From CAYPQL01 sp964412905 (lineage in GTDB: Bacteria > Patescibacteriota > Minisyncoccia > JAHIHE01 > JAGLIN01), in the NCBI GenBank assembly GCA_964412905.1, contig CAYPQL010000027.1:1-20396 (forward strand): a stretch of 20,396 bases of DNA. The letters run 5' to 3'. Shown here in pieces: positions 1-5,302 of the stretch (position 1 is the stretch's first letter; each line of letters starts with the position of its first letter). The translations under genes and the position numbers were made by a program. The notes under the pieces were generated by a model. It searched no databases. It saw nothing but the letters and a program-made list of their open reading frames with translations, and was not told where the DNA came from.

Positions 1-93
1 GACCTGATCCATGGCATCGGCCAGATGACCATTTTAAATTTATTGTTTTCACGGTTAGTTTTTTTGCCGCGCAATAAGTGTTTAAAAAAATAG
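1..93 (+). CDS. C-terminal end of an upstream gene (partial)
   Basis: The first reading frame is open from the window edge to a TAG at 91-93, giving 30 residues that begin DLIHGIGQM and end NKCLKK. A small imperfect hairpin follows directly after the stop, as expected at the end of a transcription unit. No family is recognised from so short a piece, and the stretch could be open by chance. Confidence 0.3.
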   Translation, partial: DLIHGIGQMTILNLLFSRLVFLPRNKCLKK

Positions 94-115
94 CCAGTTT
101 AAAACCGGCTTTCGT
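93..115 (+). terminator. Weak hairpin after the first stop codon
   Basis: AGCC pairs with GGCT and GTTT with AAAC around one A/C mismatch (93-111), followed by the short T-rich TTTCGTT. It could end the partial upstream gene, but the T tract is poor. Confidence 0.3.
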
Positions 116-231
116 TATGCATTTACTGTTTTGTTTTTGTTCGATCATATCCTATAAATAATATTTATTAACTCGCTGCCGATTCTCATTAATTTTATTT
201 TAGCCTTTTTAATAATTTTAGTCAAATTTCA

Positions 232-263
232 AAAACCCCGCGAGCAACAATTCGCGGGGTTTT
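232..263. terminator. Strong bidirectional rho-independent terminator
   Basis: A perfect 12-bp stem, AAAACCCCGCGA (232-243) with TCGCGGGGTTTT (252-263), closes an 8-nt loop. The flanking A run on one side and T run on the other let it work in both directions. It separates whatever lies upstream from the TA array. Confidence 0.85.
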
Positions 264-272
264 AATTTTCTT

Positions 273-373
273 CTGAAATCAGGCAAGCAGAGAGGAGAGA
301 GTTTTTTCGCTGTAAATTCAAGCTCGCTAAAAAACGAATTAAAATTCACCGCGATTCTGCCTGCCTGGTTTCG
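273..373. repeat. Multi-armed inverted-repeat element
   Basis: Arms 273-291 and 355-373 pair at 18 of 19 positions, counting two G-T pairs. Inside, 301-310 pairs with 326-335 (one mismatch) and 336-347 forms GAATT-AA-AATTC. The whole is a three-helix structure with no U tail. It may be a small mobile palindromic element or a structured RNA. Confidence 0.5.
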
Positions 374-399
374 GGAGAAAATCAGATGAACATAAAAAA

Positions 400-428
400 T
401 TGACTAAATCTATAAAGTAAAATATAAT
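400..428 (+). promoter_or_regulatory. Sigma-70 promoter of the RelE/YafQ-like TA operon
   Basis: TTGACT (400-405), a 17-base spacer and TATAAT (423-428). Spacer bases such as AAGTAAAA match the promoters at 1154, 2001 and 5247. The start codon is 30 bases downstream in an AT-rich leader without a clear Shine-Dalgarno sequence. Confidence 0.85.
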
Positions 429-458
429 GAAAACATAAGATTTAATTTTAAGTATTTT

Positions 459-746
459 ATGAATATTTACGCTCCTAAAACCGCAATTTCTCAAAAAGAC
501 TTCGTCAAGAAATATGAGGAAATTTTTCGTTTTGTGGAAAAAACAGGAGAAGAGGTTTTTATTTTTCCAAACAAATATAAAATCAGAATAATCTTGAAGC
601 CGATTGATGCCGATGATAAAGAAGAACTTGAAACAAAAGACGCCTTAGATAAAATTCAAAGAGGCAAGAAAGAATATTCAATCGGAAAGACAGAGGAATT
701 TGAAGTCTTCTTAAAAAGAAAATATCCTCAATATGACAAAAAATAA
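459..746 (+). CDS. Antitoxin of a RelE/YafQ-like TA pair
   Basis: This 95-residue protein starts MNIYAPKTAI and has a charged C-terminal half rich in Lys and Glu, as antitoxins that wrap around a toxin often do. I recognise no named antitoxin fold: the N-terminal part could be a Phd/YefM-like or strand-based DNA-binding domain, but no motif proves it. Assignment rests on position: it directly precedes and overlaps by 14 bases a RelE/YafQ-type toxin, and both follow the promoter at 400. Antitoxins of this kind normally bind the toxin and repress their own promoter. Confidence 0.65.
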   Translation: MNIYAPKTAISQKDFVKKYEEIFRFVEKTGEEVFIFPNKYKIRIILKPIDADDKEELETKDALDKIQRGKKEYSIGKTEEFEVFLKRKYPQYDKK

Positions 747-1005
747 TATAAAACTTCTTAAGACAAAAGATTTTGAAAAATCGTTTGAAAAATTGCCCTC
801 GAAAATCCAAGCACTTGCCGTTAAAAAAATATTTCTATTTAAATCCAATCCTTCTTATCCGCCGCTTAAAACTCACAAACTCAAAGGCAATCTCAAAAAT
901 TTTCATTCTTTCTCGGTAAATCGGCAATATCGCGTTCTTTTCGAATTTATTGATAAAAACAAAGTTCTGCTTTTTGACATCGGAACGCACGAAATTTACC
1001 GATAA
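733..1005 (+). CDS. RelE/ParE-superfamily toxin, YafQ/RelE-like
   Basis: The 90-residue length and C-terminal pattern fit the RelE/ParE fold: LKTHKLKG, then a strand-rich stretch FSVNRQYRVLFEF, then the closing LLFDIGTHEIYR. In YafQ/RelE mRNA interferases these basic strands and the final His-x-x-Tyr region form the RNA-cutting site, so the likely activity is ribosome-dependent mRNA cleavage. It is translated from within the antitoxin gene (14-base overlap), which couples the two. A ParE-type gyrase poison is the alternative; sequence alone does not decide. Confidence 0.8.
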   Translation: MTKNNIKLLKTKDFEKSFEKLPSKIQALAVKKIFLFKSNPSYPPLKTHKLKGNLKNFHSFSVNRQYRVLFEFIDKNKVLLFDIGTHEIYR

Positions 1006-1031
1006 GCTTTTTATGCTATCTTATATTATTC

Positions 1032-1053
1032 CTGCCAATCTAGGCAGTTTTTT
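1032..1053 (+). terminator. Terminator of the first TA operon
   Basis: CTGCC (1032-1036) and GGCAG (1043-1047) pair around a 6-nt loop, followed directly by six T (1048-1053). This differs from the GGCTCC-type terminators of the other four TA operons. Confidence 0.8.
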
Positions 1054-1064
1054 ATTTCGCATTT

Positions 1065-1153
1065 CAACGAACAACCTCTCGCCTTCAATCCCGCAGCTTC
1101 GGGATTAAAAGCTTTTCTAAATTTACCTTTCAGAAAAGATAAACTTGGAAAAA
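1065..1153. repeat. Partial copy of the array spacer repeat
   Basis: This stretch, from GAACAACCTCTCGCC through AAAGCTTTTCTAAATTTACC to GATAAACTTGGAAAA, also occurs at 3608-3675 and 5163-5245. It contains a 7-bp hairpin (AATCCCG 1087-1093 with CGGGATT 1100-1106). The copy lacks the 59-nt hairpin that precedes the other two. Confidence 0.75.
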
Positions 1154-1182
1154 TTGACTAAACCAATGAAGTAAAATATAAT
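1154..1182 (+). promoter_or_regulatory. Sigma-70 promoter of the HicBA operon
   Basis: TTGACT (1154-1159), 17 bases, TATAAT (1177-1182), with the common upstream AAACTTGGAAAAA. The sequence from -35 through -10 is almost identical to that at 5247. Confidence 0.85.
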
Positions 1183-1215
1183 AAAAATATAAGATTAATC
1201 TTTAATTGGAAAATT

Positions 1216-1494
1216 ATGTTGACTTATACCGTGGAATTAAAACCTCAAGAAGAAGGCGGCTATACCGCGACTGTTCCCGCTTTGCCCGGCTGTATTTCTG
1301 AGGGCGATACAATAGAAGAATCGCTGGAAAATATCAAAGACGCCGTTGAGGGCTATATTAAAACACTCGTTAAGCATCAACGGAAAGTGCCTGTGGAATT
1401 TTCTGATTTTCGCCAAGTGGAAGTGTTTCAGAGGCAAAGCAAAAGAAAATTATTGAATAATTCTTTATCTCATGCCCAAGCTTCCCTGCGTTAA
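1216..1494 (+). CDS. hicB: HicB-family antitoxin
   Basis: The first 60 residues are a textbook HicB partial RNase-H-like domain: YTVELKPQEEGGYTATVPALPG, then CISEGDTIEESLENIKDAVEGYI. HicB folds over HicA to block it and can repress the operon. At 92 residues this is the short form; the C-terminal part after residue 60 (basic, Gln/Arg-rich) shows no obvious helix-turn-helix or ribbon-helix-helix, so DNA binding is uncertain. The order hicB-hicA is the reverse of the common hicA-hicB. The genes overlap by 23 bases. No clear Shine-Dalgarno precedes the start. Confidence 0.9.
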   Translation: MLTYTVELKPQEEGGYTATVPALPGCISEGDTIEESLENIKDAVEGYIKTLVKHQRKVPVEFSDFRQVEVFQRQSKRKLLNNSLSHAQASLR

Positions 1495-1696
1495 ACCTAA
1501 GCGGCTGATTAAGGTTTTGAAGAAAATCGGTTTTTTTGTTGATCATATTTCCGGCAGCCACTATATTCTTTACAGAGACGATCATTCGCTGCCAATCTCA
1601 GTGCCGTTTCATAACAAAGATTTGAAAACAGGAACTCTTGCTGGCATTCTCAAACAAGCAAAACTTTCCAGACAAAAATTTATTGATTTGCTATAA
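1472..1696 (+). CDS. hicA: HicA-family mRNA interferase toxin
   Basis: The 74-residue protein has the double-stranded-RNA-binding-like fold of HicA: KPKRLIKVLKKIGF, then SGSHYILYR with the family's catalytic His in the Gly-Ser-His turn, then VPFHNKDLKTGTLAGILKQAKLS. HicA cleaves mRNA without needing the ribosome and is neutralised by HicB, encoded immediately upstream with overlap. All key positions are present, so the toxin is probably active. The C-terminal LSRQKFIDLL is the usual family ending. Confidence 0.93.
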   Translation: MPKLPCVKPKRLIKVLKKIGFFVDHISGSHYILYRDDHSLPISVPFHNKDLKTGTLAGILKQAKLSRQKFIDLL

Positions 1697-1725
1697 TGTT
1701 TTTTTAAAGAACATTCTACCGCCGG

Positions 1726-1749
1726 CTCCATATTTATGTGGAGTTTTTT
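1726..1749 (+). terminator. Terminator of the HicBA operon
   Basis: CTCCATA (1726-1732) pairs with TGTGGAG (1737-1743) around a TTTA loop, then six T. It is homologous to terminators at 2813, 4440 and 5977, which share the GGCTCC left arm. Confidence 0.85.
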
Positions 1750-1850
1750 GTAATTTTGCCTCCAAAATTAGTCTAAGCTTTTAGTGTTTTTAGTTTTTCA
1801 CTTTTAGCTTTTCGTTATTTTGGGGGCTTTTCTAAATTTACCTTTTCGTT

Positions 1851-1976
1851 GTCATCCTGAACTTGTCCGCCTGTGGCGGATCTGCCAAAGGCATAATTTC
1901 AGGATCTGTTGTATTCATCGCTTGAAATAATATCTTGCGAAACAGACGATAGATTCTGAACTAAATTCAGAATGAC
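1851..1976. repeat. MITE-like palindromic element, copy 1
   Basis: The 126-bp element starts GTCATCCTGAAC and ends TTCAGAATGAC, near-perfect terminal inverted repeats. Inside is a CCGCC-TGT-GGCGG hairpin. Copies lie at 6074-6199 (same length) and 13062-13246 (185 bp). No frame looks coding. It resembles non-autonomous repeats spread through many bacterial genomes. Confidence 0.8.
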
Positions 1977-2000
1977 AATTTAAAGATAAACTTGGAAAAA

Positions 2001-2029
2001 TTGACTAAACCCGCGAAGTAAAATATAAT
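2001..2029 (+). promoter_or_regulatory. Sigma-70 promoter of the HEPN/MNT operon
   Basis: TTGACT (2001-2006), 17 bases, TATAAT (2024-2029), preceded by AAACTTGGAAAAA as in the other TA promoters. Confidence 0.85.
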
Positions 2030-2065
2030 GAAAATATAATTCGCGCAATAATTTTCAAACTTTTT

Positions 2066-2455
2066 ATGAAAGAAATTCTTAAAAAATGGATTCTTTTCGC
2101 CAAGTCCGATTTGGATGCCGCAAGAAGATTGTTTCAAAGTCCGAAGCCTACGCAGTGGACTTATCTTTTGGTTCTATGGCATTGCCATCAAACTATAGAG
2201 AAAGCTTTGAAAATGATAATTATCAAGCGAGGAAAAGAGCTGATCAAAATCCATGATTTGCCGAAACTGGCGAAAATATCTGAAATTATTTTAGCTGAAG
2301 ATCAAAAAATATCCTTGAACAATCTTAACACTTTTTATTTAAGGCCGCGCTATCCTGATATGCTTTATTCGCCATTGCCTAAGCCTAATAAAAAATTTAC
2401 GGAAGATTATTTAGAAAAAACCAATAAACTTTTCCTATGGCTTCAAAAGCAATAA
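2066..2455 (+). CDS. HEPN-domain protein (COG2250 type) of a HEPN/MNT TA pair
   Basis: This 129-residue all-helical protein shows the COG2250 landmarks: KKWILFAKSDLDAARRLF at the start, WHCHQTIEKALKMIII (about 38-53), IHDLPKLA (62-69) and LRPRYPDMLYS (92-102). HEPN proteins paired with minimal nucleotidyltransferases (MNT) act as RNase-type toxins or as the partner of a modifying enzyme. The classical Arg-x(4-6)-His catalytic motif is not obvious; the nearest is R55-x7-H63. Toxic activity is therefore uncertain. The next gene starts 19 bases before this one ends, the usual tight HEPN-MNT pairing. Confidence 0.88.
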   Translation: MKEILKKWILFAKSDLDAARRLFQSPKPTQWTYLLVLWHCHQTIEKALKMIIIKRGKELIKIHDLPKLAKISEIILAEDQKISLNNLNTFYLRPRYPDMLYSPLPKPNKKFTEDYLEKTNKLFLWLQKQ

Positions 2456-2778
2456 AATTTCCGGAAAAAATAGTGGATCACTATATCTCAAACCTTAGAA
2501 ACAAAATAGATGTTAGAGGCGTTCTTTTGTTTGGGTCGTTTGCTTATGGAAAACCTACGAAACATAGCGATGTGGATTTGATCGTTGTTTCTCCTAATTT
2601 CTCAAAAATTCGCGACCGCTTGCTCTGGCTTTCAAATATGAGGGACGACGCCACTTATCAAATCGCCATGGACATAATCGGCTACACTCCGCGCGAATTC
2701 AATAATCTTGAAAAACATTCCGCCATCGGCGCCATCGCCAAGAAAAAAGGCCGATGGATTTATAAGGCTGAAAAATAA
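2437..2778 (+). CDS. mntA: Minimal nucleotidyltransferase (MNT) antitoxin
   Basis: The 113-residue protein has the polymerase-beta-type motif Gly-Ser-x10-Asp-x-Asp: LFGSFAYGKP with G33-S34, then SDVDLIV with D45 and D47. A third acidic residue, D79 in QIAMDIIG, completes the metal site. Members such as MntA neutralise their HEPN partner by adding AMP to it; this enzyme has all catalytic residues, so the same activity is likely. Which partner is toxin and which is antitoxin varies in the literature, and I infer MNT as antitoxin. It overlaps the HEPN gene by 19 bases. Confidence 0.92.
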   Translation: MASKAIKFPEKIVDHYISNLRNKIDVRGVLLFGSFAYGKPTKHSDVDLIVVSPNFSKIRDRLLWLSNMRDDATYQIAMDIIGYTPREFNNLEKHSAIGAIAKKKGRWIYKAEK

Positions 2779-2812
2779 GTTTGTTTTCAAAGAACATTTC
2801 TATTGGTCGTTG

Positions 2813-2838
2813 GCTCCATATTTTATGTGGAGCTTTTT
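2813..2838 (+). terminator. Terminator of the HEPN/MNT operon
   Basis: GCTCCATA (2813-2820) pairs with TGTGGAGC (2826-2833), then five T. A second, weaker copy follows (GGCTC 2855-2859, GAGCC 2874-2878, then TTTT). Confidence 0.85.
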
Positions 2839-2949
2839 GTGATTTCTTATTGTTGGCTCCATGCTTCCGCGTAGAGCCTTTTGTGATTTCGCTCGCTGAT
2901 TCGGGAGCTCCAGCTCCGAATCTTGACGCGCTAATTATAATCTGCCAAC

Positions 2950-2976
2950 CTTCAAACTTTTTGCTTGAAGATTTTT
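2950..2976 (+). terminator. AT-rich hairpin with T tail (array repeat)
   Basis: CTTCAA (2950-2955) pairs with TTGAAG (2965-2970), followed by ATTTTTCT. The same hairpin with its tail recurs at 4634-4665 and 6861-6892. It could be a back-up terminator. Confidence 0.5.
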
Positions 2977-3092
2977 CTAAACCCGCAATTTGTCATCCTG
3001 AGTATTATCGAAGGATTACGGATTTGGAAAAAGTTAGGGAAAGGTTTCGGAAATTTTTTATTTAAAATATCCAAGGTACTTTCCCAAAATTT

Positions 3093-3108
3093 GGCAAGTG
3101 CGATTGCC
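3093..3108 (-). terminator. Hairpin downstream of the 99-aa gene
   Basis: GGCAA and TTGCC pair around a 6-nt loop, 28 bases past the stop of the - strand gene. Related hairpins lie past the next two - strand genes (4770-4785, 6286-6305), all beside a shared CCTTT(T)(C)GTCTTT sequence. U tracts on the - strand are weak. Confidence 0.45.
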
Positions 3109-3136
3109 GACCTTTTGTCTTTGACTGGCTAAAAAC

Positions 3137-3436
3137 TTAACAGATACGGCTTCGCCAATCATTATCGACGATAAGCTCCATACCCATTTGGGTGCAGAAC
3201 TCTTCCACTGTCTGCAAAGGATATATTCCCCCCTGCGTTATTTCTCTGGCCTTCAATCGCCGGGAATAATTCGCTTCGAGCGTTTCTCCTGAAACAGTTT
3301 TAATAATTTCCCGGCATCTCCAGGCGCCGGATTCTTCTACAAATTTTACTTTGGGGCTTCTATTCCCAAAACAAATTATCTCAACCATTTCGCTTTGTTC
3401 TTGCCCCTCTTCTGGGGGCATTCTTGTTACGTGCAT
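3137..3436 (-). CDS. Hypothetical small protein (99 aa), array orphan 1
   Basis: I do not recognise this protein. It is soluble, starts MHVTRMPPEE, contains ICFGNRSPKVKF and ends DNDWRSRIC, with no signal peptide or membrane segment. The start is supported by GGAGG ten bases upstream (TATACGGAGGAAT), far stronger than at the neighbouring + strand TA genes. The 59-nt conserved hairpin lies 75 bases upstream of the ATG, making it one of four - strand genes sharing that leader. It faces the HEPN/MNT operon. Its base composition is less AT-rich than the TA genes around it, consistent with separate origin. Confidence 0.7.
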   Translation of the reverse strand: MHVTRMPPEEGQEQSEMVEIICFGNRSPKVKFVEESGAWRCREIIKTVSGETLEANYSRRLKAREITQGGIYPLQTVEEFCTQMGMELIVDNDWRSRIC

Positions 3437-3511
3437 TTTATTTATTCCTCCGTATATTTTCTTTAAAAATCAATTTTCTAAAACTCGAACGAAAAAACTG
3501 ATTTTAATTCA

Positions 3512-3570
3512 GTCGAGTTTCAGCGCGCAAAAGCCAAAATATATTTAGCCTCTTTACGCCAAAACCCGAC
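3512..3570 (-). ncRNA. Conserved 59-nt leader hairpin, copy A
   Basis: Read on the - strand: GTCGGGTTTTGGCG pairs with CGCTGAAACTCGAC over 14 bp (three G-U pairs), a 3x3 internal loop follows, then AGAGGCTAAA pairs with TTTGGCTTTT over 10 bp, capped by the 5-nt loop TATAT. The lengths 14+3+10+5+10+3+14 total 59. It sits in the presumed 5' leader of the 99-aa gene. A + strand fold would carry A/C mismatches where the - strand has G-U pairs. Confidence 0.7.
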
Positions 3571-3732
3571 GGGAATAAGGAGTGAAAATGAATGATGTGT
3601 ATTTTAATGAACAATCTCTCGCCTTCAACCCCGCAGCTTCGGGATTAAAAGCTTTTCTAAATTTACCAACGCAAGACTTTATAAACTTTCGACTTTACAA
3701 ACTTTATAAACTCTTGTGATAAACTTGGAAAA

Positions 3733-3761
3733 TTGACAATAAATTTTTATAAACATATAAT
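3733..3761 (+). promoter_or_regulatory. Sigma-70 promoter of the PIN-toxin operon 1
   Basis: TTGACA (3733-3738, full -35 consensus), 17 bases, TATAAT (3756-3761), preceded by AAACTTGGAAA. The spacer differs most from its siblings, but length and hexamers are kept. Confidence 0.88.
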
Positions 3762-3800
3762 CAAATCAAGATAAGAAATTTTAATTCTAATGGAAAGAAA

Positions 3801-4016
3801 ATGAGACAAGCTTTGCTTTTGGAAAAAATTAATACAATGGAAGCGGAAATTCAACTTCTGAAGATTGAAAGTGTTTTGCAGTGGAAAAATGCGGCTAAAG
3901 ATATTTCAATTATTGAAGAAACTAGCGGAATCTTAGGCAAGAAATTTTTGAAAGGAATTAGCTTTGAAAATTCATTGAGGAAAGGGTGGAAAGAAAGATT
4001 TAAAAGAACAAAATAA
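3801..4016 (+). CDS. Antitoxin partner of the VapC-like toxin
   Basis: This 71-residue protein starts MRQALLLEKINTMEAEIQLL, a helical, possibly coiled-coil stretch, and ends with a basic tail (KGWKERFKRTK). I recognise no ribbon-helix-helix, AbrB or Phd motif, so the DNA-binding type is unknown. Its position, with 4 bases between its stop and the ATG of a PIN-domain gene and a dedicated promoter upstream, makes it the likely antitoxin. GGAAAG lies a few bases upstream of the start as a moderate Shine-Dalgarno. Confidence 0.65.
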   Translation: MRQALLLEKINTMEAEIQLLKIESVLQWKNAAKDISIIEETSGILGKKFLKGISFENSLRKGWKERFKRTK

Positions 4017-4020
4017 TATT

Positions 4021-4392
4021 ATGCGCTATCTTGTTGATACAAATATTTTAATTGATCACTTGCGAGGCGATGCAAAAGCCGGGTTGTTTTTAGAGGAAAT
4101 TGAGAAAGAAAAACTTTCTGCTTTTATTTCTGTGATCACCGAATATGAAGTTCTGTGCGGGAAGTTTTCTAAGAAAGAGGGCATAGAAATAAAACGGCTT
4201 CTGTCGATTTTTCCTTCAATCAGCGTAACTTCGCAAATCGCCGGAAAAGCGGCTGATTTTTATAAAAAATATCGGACAAATATCGCTGACGCTTTAATCG
4301 CTTCTACTTGCTATTATCTCGATTGTGTTCTAGTCACTTGCAATTTAAAACATTTTCAGAAAATTAAAGAGATTTCCGTTAAATCAATTTGA
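4021..4392 (+). CDS. vapC: VapC-like PIN-domain toxin
   Basis: The 123-residue PIN domain has the expected acidic metal site: MRYLVDTNILIDHL (D6, N8), SVITEYEVLCGK (E43), and TNIADALIAS (D90), then LVTCNLKHFQKI at the end. PIN toxins are Mg-dependent endoribonucleases; VapC proteins commonly cut initiator tRNA or the 23S sarcin-ricin loop. All catalytic positions are intact, so it should be active. It follows its presumed antitoxin by 4 bases. Confidence 0.92.
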   Translation: MRYLVDTNILIDHLRGDAKAGLFLEEIEKEKLSAFISVITEYEVLCGKFSKKEGIEIKRLLSIFPSISVTSQIAGKAADFYKKYRTNIADALIASTCYYLDCVLVTCNLKHFQKIKEISVKSI

Positions 4393-4439
4393 GTTTTGTG
4401 ATTTGTTTTTTTAAAGAACATTTTATCGTTTAACTGTTG

Positions 4440-4467
4440 GCTCCACATCTCCCGATTGGAGCTTTTT
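4440..4467 (+). terminator. Terminator of PIN operon 1
   Basis: GCTCCA (4440-4445) pairs with TGGAGC (4457-4462), then five T. Same family as the terminators at 1726, 2813 and 5977. Confidence 0.8.
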
Positions 4468-4510
4468 GTGATTTCGCCTTAGAGTTCACTTTTCAAAGTG
4501 TAAGATACTA

Positions 4511-4615
4511 CAGGTTAAAACCTGAACTTCAAAATAAAATTCAGAAGATAACGTTGAGATAGGAGGTAAAGAGAGAATCGCGGGGCCTATACCGTAATTC
4601 TCTCTTTCCTTTTTA
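4511..4615 (+). ncRNA. Two-hairpin element ending in an intrinsic terminator
   Basis: CAGGTT-AA-AACCTG (4511-4524) is followed by an 11-bp stem AAAGAGAGAAT (4568-4578) with ATTCTCTCTTT (4597-4607) and a CCTTTTTAT tail. The 18-nt loop CGCGGGGCCTATACCGTA is strikingly GC-rich for the locus. AGGAGG lies directly before the second stem. It could be a small RNA or an attenuator; no ORF follows it on the + strand. Confidence 0.45.
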
Positions 4616-4633
4616 TAAAGTGCATTTTCTTTC

Positions 4634-4665
4634 ATCTTCAAATATTTTTACTTGAAGATTTTTCT
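4634..4665 (+). terminator. AT-rich hairpin with T tail, second copy
   Basis: ATCTTCAA (4634-4641) pairs with TTGAAGAT (4652-4659), followed by TTTTCT. Homologous to 2950-2976 and 6861-6892. Confidence 0.5.
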
Positions 4666-4827
4666 AAACCCGCAATGTGTTATCCTGAGCATAGTCGAAG
4701 GATTGTGGATTTGGAAAAAGTTAGGGAAAGATTTTAGATTTTTTTAAATCAAGGTCCTTTCCCAAAATTGGCAAGTGCGCGTGCCGACCTTTCGTCTTTT
4801 GTCCGCGTTTTACCCTGCGGTTGGGGT

Positions 4828-4855
4828 TTTTATCTTGGTAATTACCAAGATAAAA
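4828..4855. repeat. 28-bp perfect palindrome over the 3' end of the 52-aa gene
   Basis: Arms of 14 bp (4828-4841 and 4842-4855) meet without a spacer around GGTAATTACC. The - strand gene's stop codon (4842-4844) sits at the centre. The symmetry suits a dimeric DNA-binding protein; as RNA it would form a hairpin with an unfavourably tight loop. Function not known. Confidence 0.7.
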
Positions 4856-5000
4856 TTAGTTCTACTGCTTGGTCAGAAATAGTTTTGTGCCAATCCTTGC
4901 ACGGAACTGTTTCGGGATCGACGTAAGTTATCCCGTTTTCTTTATACGGATATTTCTTTTCTACTGTTGCTGCTTTTGTTTCTTTCTTTTCATTCTTCAT
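4842..5000 (-). CDS. Hypothetical small protein (52 aa), array orphan 2
   Basis: This is a short frame that simple length cut-offs miss. The product starts MKNEKKETKAATVEKKY, contains ITYVDPETVPCKDWHKT and ends AVELILSW. I do not recognise it. AAAGGAG lies ten bases before the ATG, and hairpin copy B lies 65 bases upstream, exactly as for the other three - strand genes, which is the main reason to believe it. The stop codon is embedded in a 28-bp palindrome. It has no membrane segment; the lysine-rich start suggests a soluble, perhaps nucleic-acid- or protein-binding peptide, but that is a guess. Confidence 0.65.
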   Translation of the reverse strand: MKNEKKETKAATVEKKYPYKENGITYVDPETVPCKDWHKTISDQAVELILSW

Positions 5001-5065
5001 TTTGGCTCTTCTCCTTTATTTTTTATAATCAGTCGTGCTGACTATGCTCTAACTGAATTTATTCA

Positions 5066-5124
5066 GTCGAGTTTCAGCATGCAAAAGCCAAAATTTATTT
5101 AGCCTCTCTACGCCAAAACCCGAC
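5066..5124 (-). ncRNA. Conserved 59-nt leader hairpin, copy B
   Basis: Same fold and same length as copy A. Differences on the - strand are TGCT instead of CGCT in the lower stem (C-G becomes U-G, pairing kept) and TAAAT in the loop. It lies in the presumed leader of the 52-aa gene. Confidence 0.7.
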
Positions 5125-5246
5125 GGGAATAAGGAGTGAAAATGAATGATGTGTATTTTAATGAACAACCTCTCGCTTTTAATCCCGCAGTTTCGAGATT
5201 AAAAGCTTTTCTAAATTTACCTTTTTTAAAGATAAACTTGGAAAAA

Positions 5247-5275
5247 TTGACTAAACCAATGAAGTAAAATATAAT
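5247..5275 (+). promoter_or_regulatory. Sigma-70 promoter of the AbrB/PIN operon
   Basis: TTGACT (5247-5252), 17 bases, TATAAT (5270-5275). From -35 to -10 it is identical to the HicBA promoter at 1154-1182. Confidence 0.88.
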
Positions 5276-5302
5276 AGAAACATAATCGCTAATTATAAAT
5301 TT

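Larger units (their letters stand above)
94..458. other. Gene-free stretch with terminator, folded element and promoter
   Basis: No coding frame stands out. The stretch holds a strong bidirectional terminator (232-263), a multi-armed inverted-repeat element (273-373) and the promoter of the first TA operon (400-428). Positions 115-230 are plain AT-rich DNA in which I see nothing. Confidence 0.6.
1697..2065. other. Gene-free stretch between HicBA and HEPN/MNT
   Basis: It holds the HicBA terminator (1726-1749), a duplicated segment (1738-2002, second copy 5991-6226) with a 126-bp MITE-like repeat (1851-1976), and the HEPN/MNT promoter (2001-2029). I see no coding frame. Confidence 0.7.
2779..3136. 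other. Gene-free stretch after HEPN/MNT
   Basis: Two GGCTCC-type terminators (2813-2838, 2855-2882), an AT-rich hairpin with a T tail (2950-2976), a short repeat TGTCATCCTGAG...CGAAGGAT, the TTTGGAAAAAGTT boundary sequence (3023-3035) and a GGCAA hairpin (3093-3108) that may end the - strand gene. An open + strand frame (2781-3065) reads only through these repeats. Confidence 0.65.
3437..3800. other. Divergent region with 59-nt hairpin and TA promoter
   Basis: It contains the leader of the 99-aa gene, hairpin copy A (3512-3570), a conserved 45-base block ending ATGAACAA, the spacer repeat with a small hairpin (3627-3646) and the VapC-operon promoter (3733-3761). A 43-codon + strand frame (3588-3719) opens after AAGGAG; see findings. 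Confidence 0.65.
4393..4841. other. Gene-free stretch after the VapC-like gene
   Basis: It holds the GGCTCC terminator (4440-4467), two adjacent hairpins ending in a U tail (4511-4615), the CTTCAA hairpin (4634-4665), a TATCCTGAGCATAGTCGAAGGAT-type repeat, the TTTGGAAAAAGTT boundary (4710-4722), a GGCA hairpin (4770-4785) and a 28-bp perfect palindrome (4828-4855). Confidence 0.65.
5001..5302. other. Divergent region with 59-nt hairpin and TA promoter
   Basis: It contains the leader of the 52-aa gene, hairpin copy B (5066-5124), the conserved block ending ATGAACAA, the spacer repeat and the AbrB/PIN promoter (5247-5275). A 41-codon + strand frame (5142-5267) opens after AAGGAG and runs into that promoter. 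Confidence 0.65.

Noticed and set aside
2781..3065. A 94-codon + strand frame after the MNT gene
   Set aside because: It runs through two terminators and known repeat sequence (CATCCTGAG...CGAAGGAT, CTTCAA hairpin). No start signal and no protein-like composition of its own.
3512..3570. Calling the 59-nt repeats integron attC sites
   Set aside because: The length is right, but the required GTTRRRY/RYYYAAC crossover core is absent, extrahelical bases are not seen, and there is no integrase in the window.
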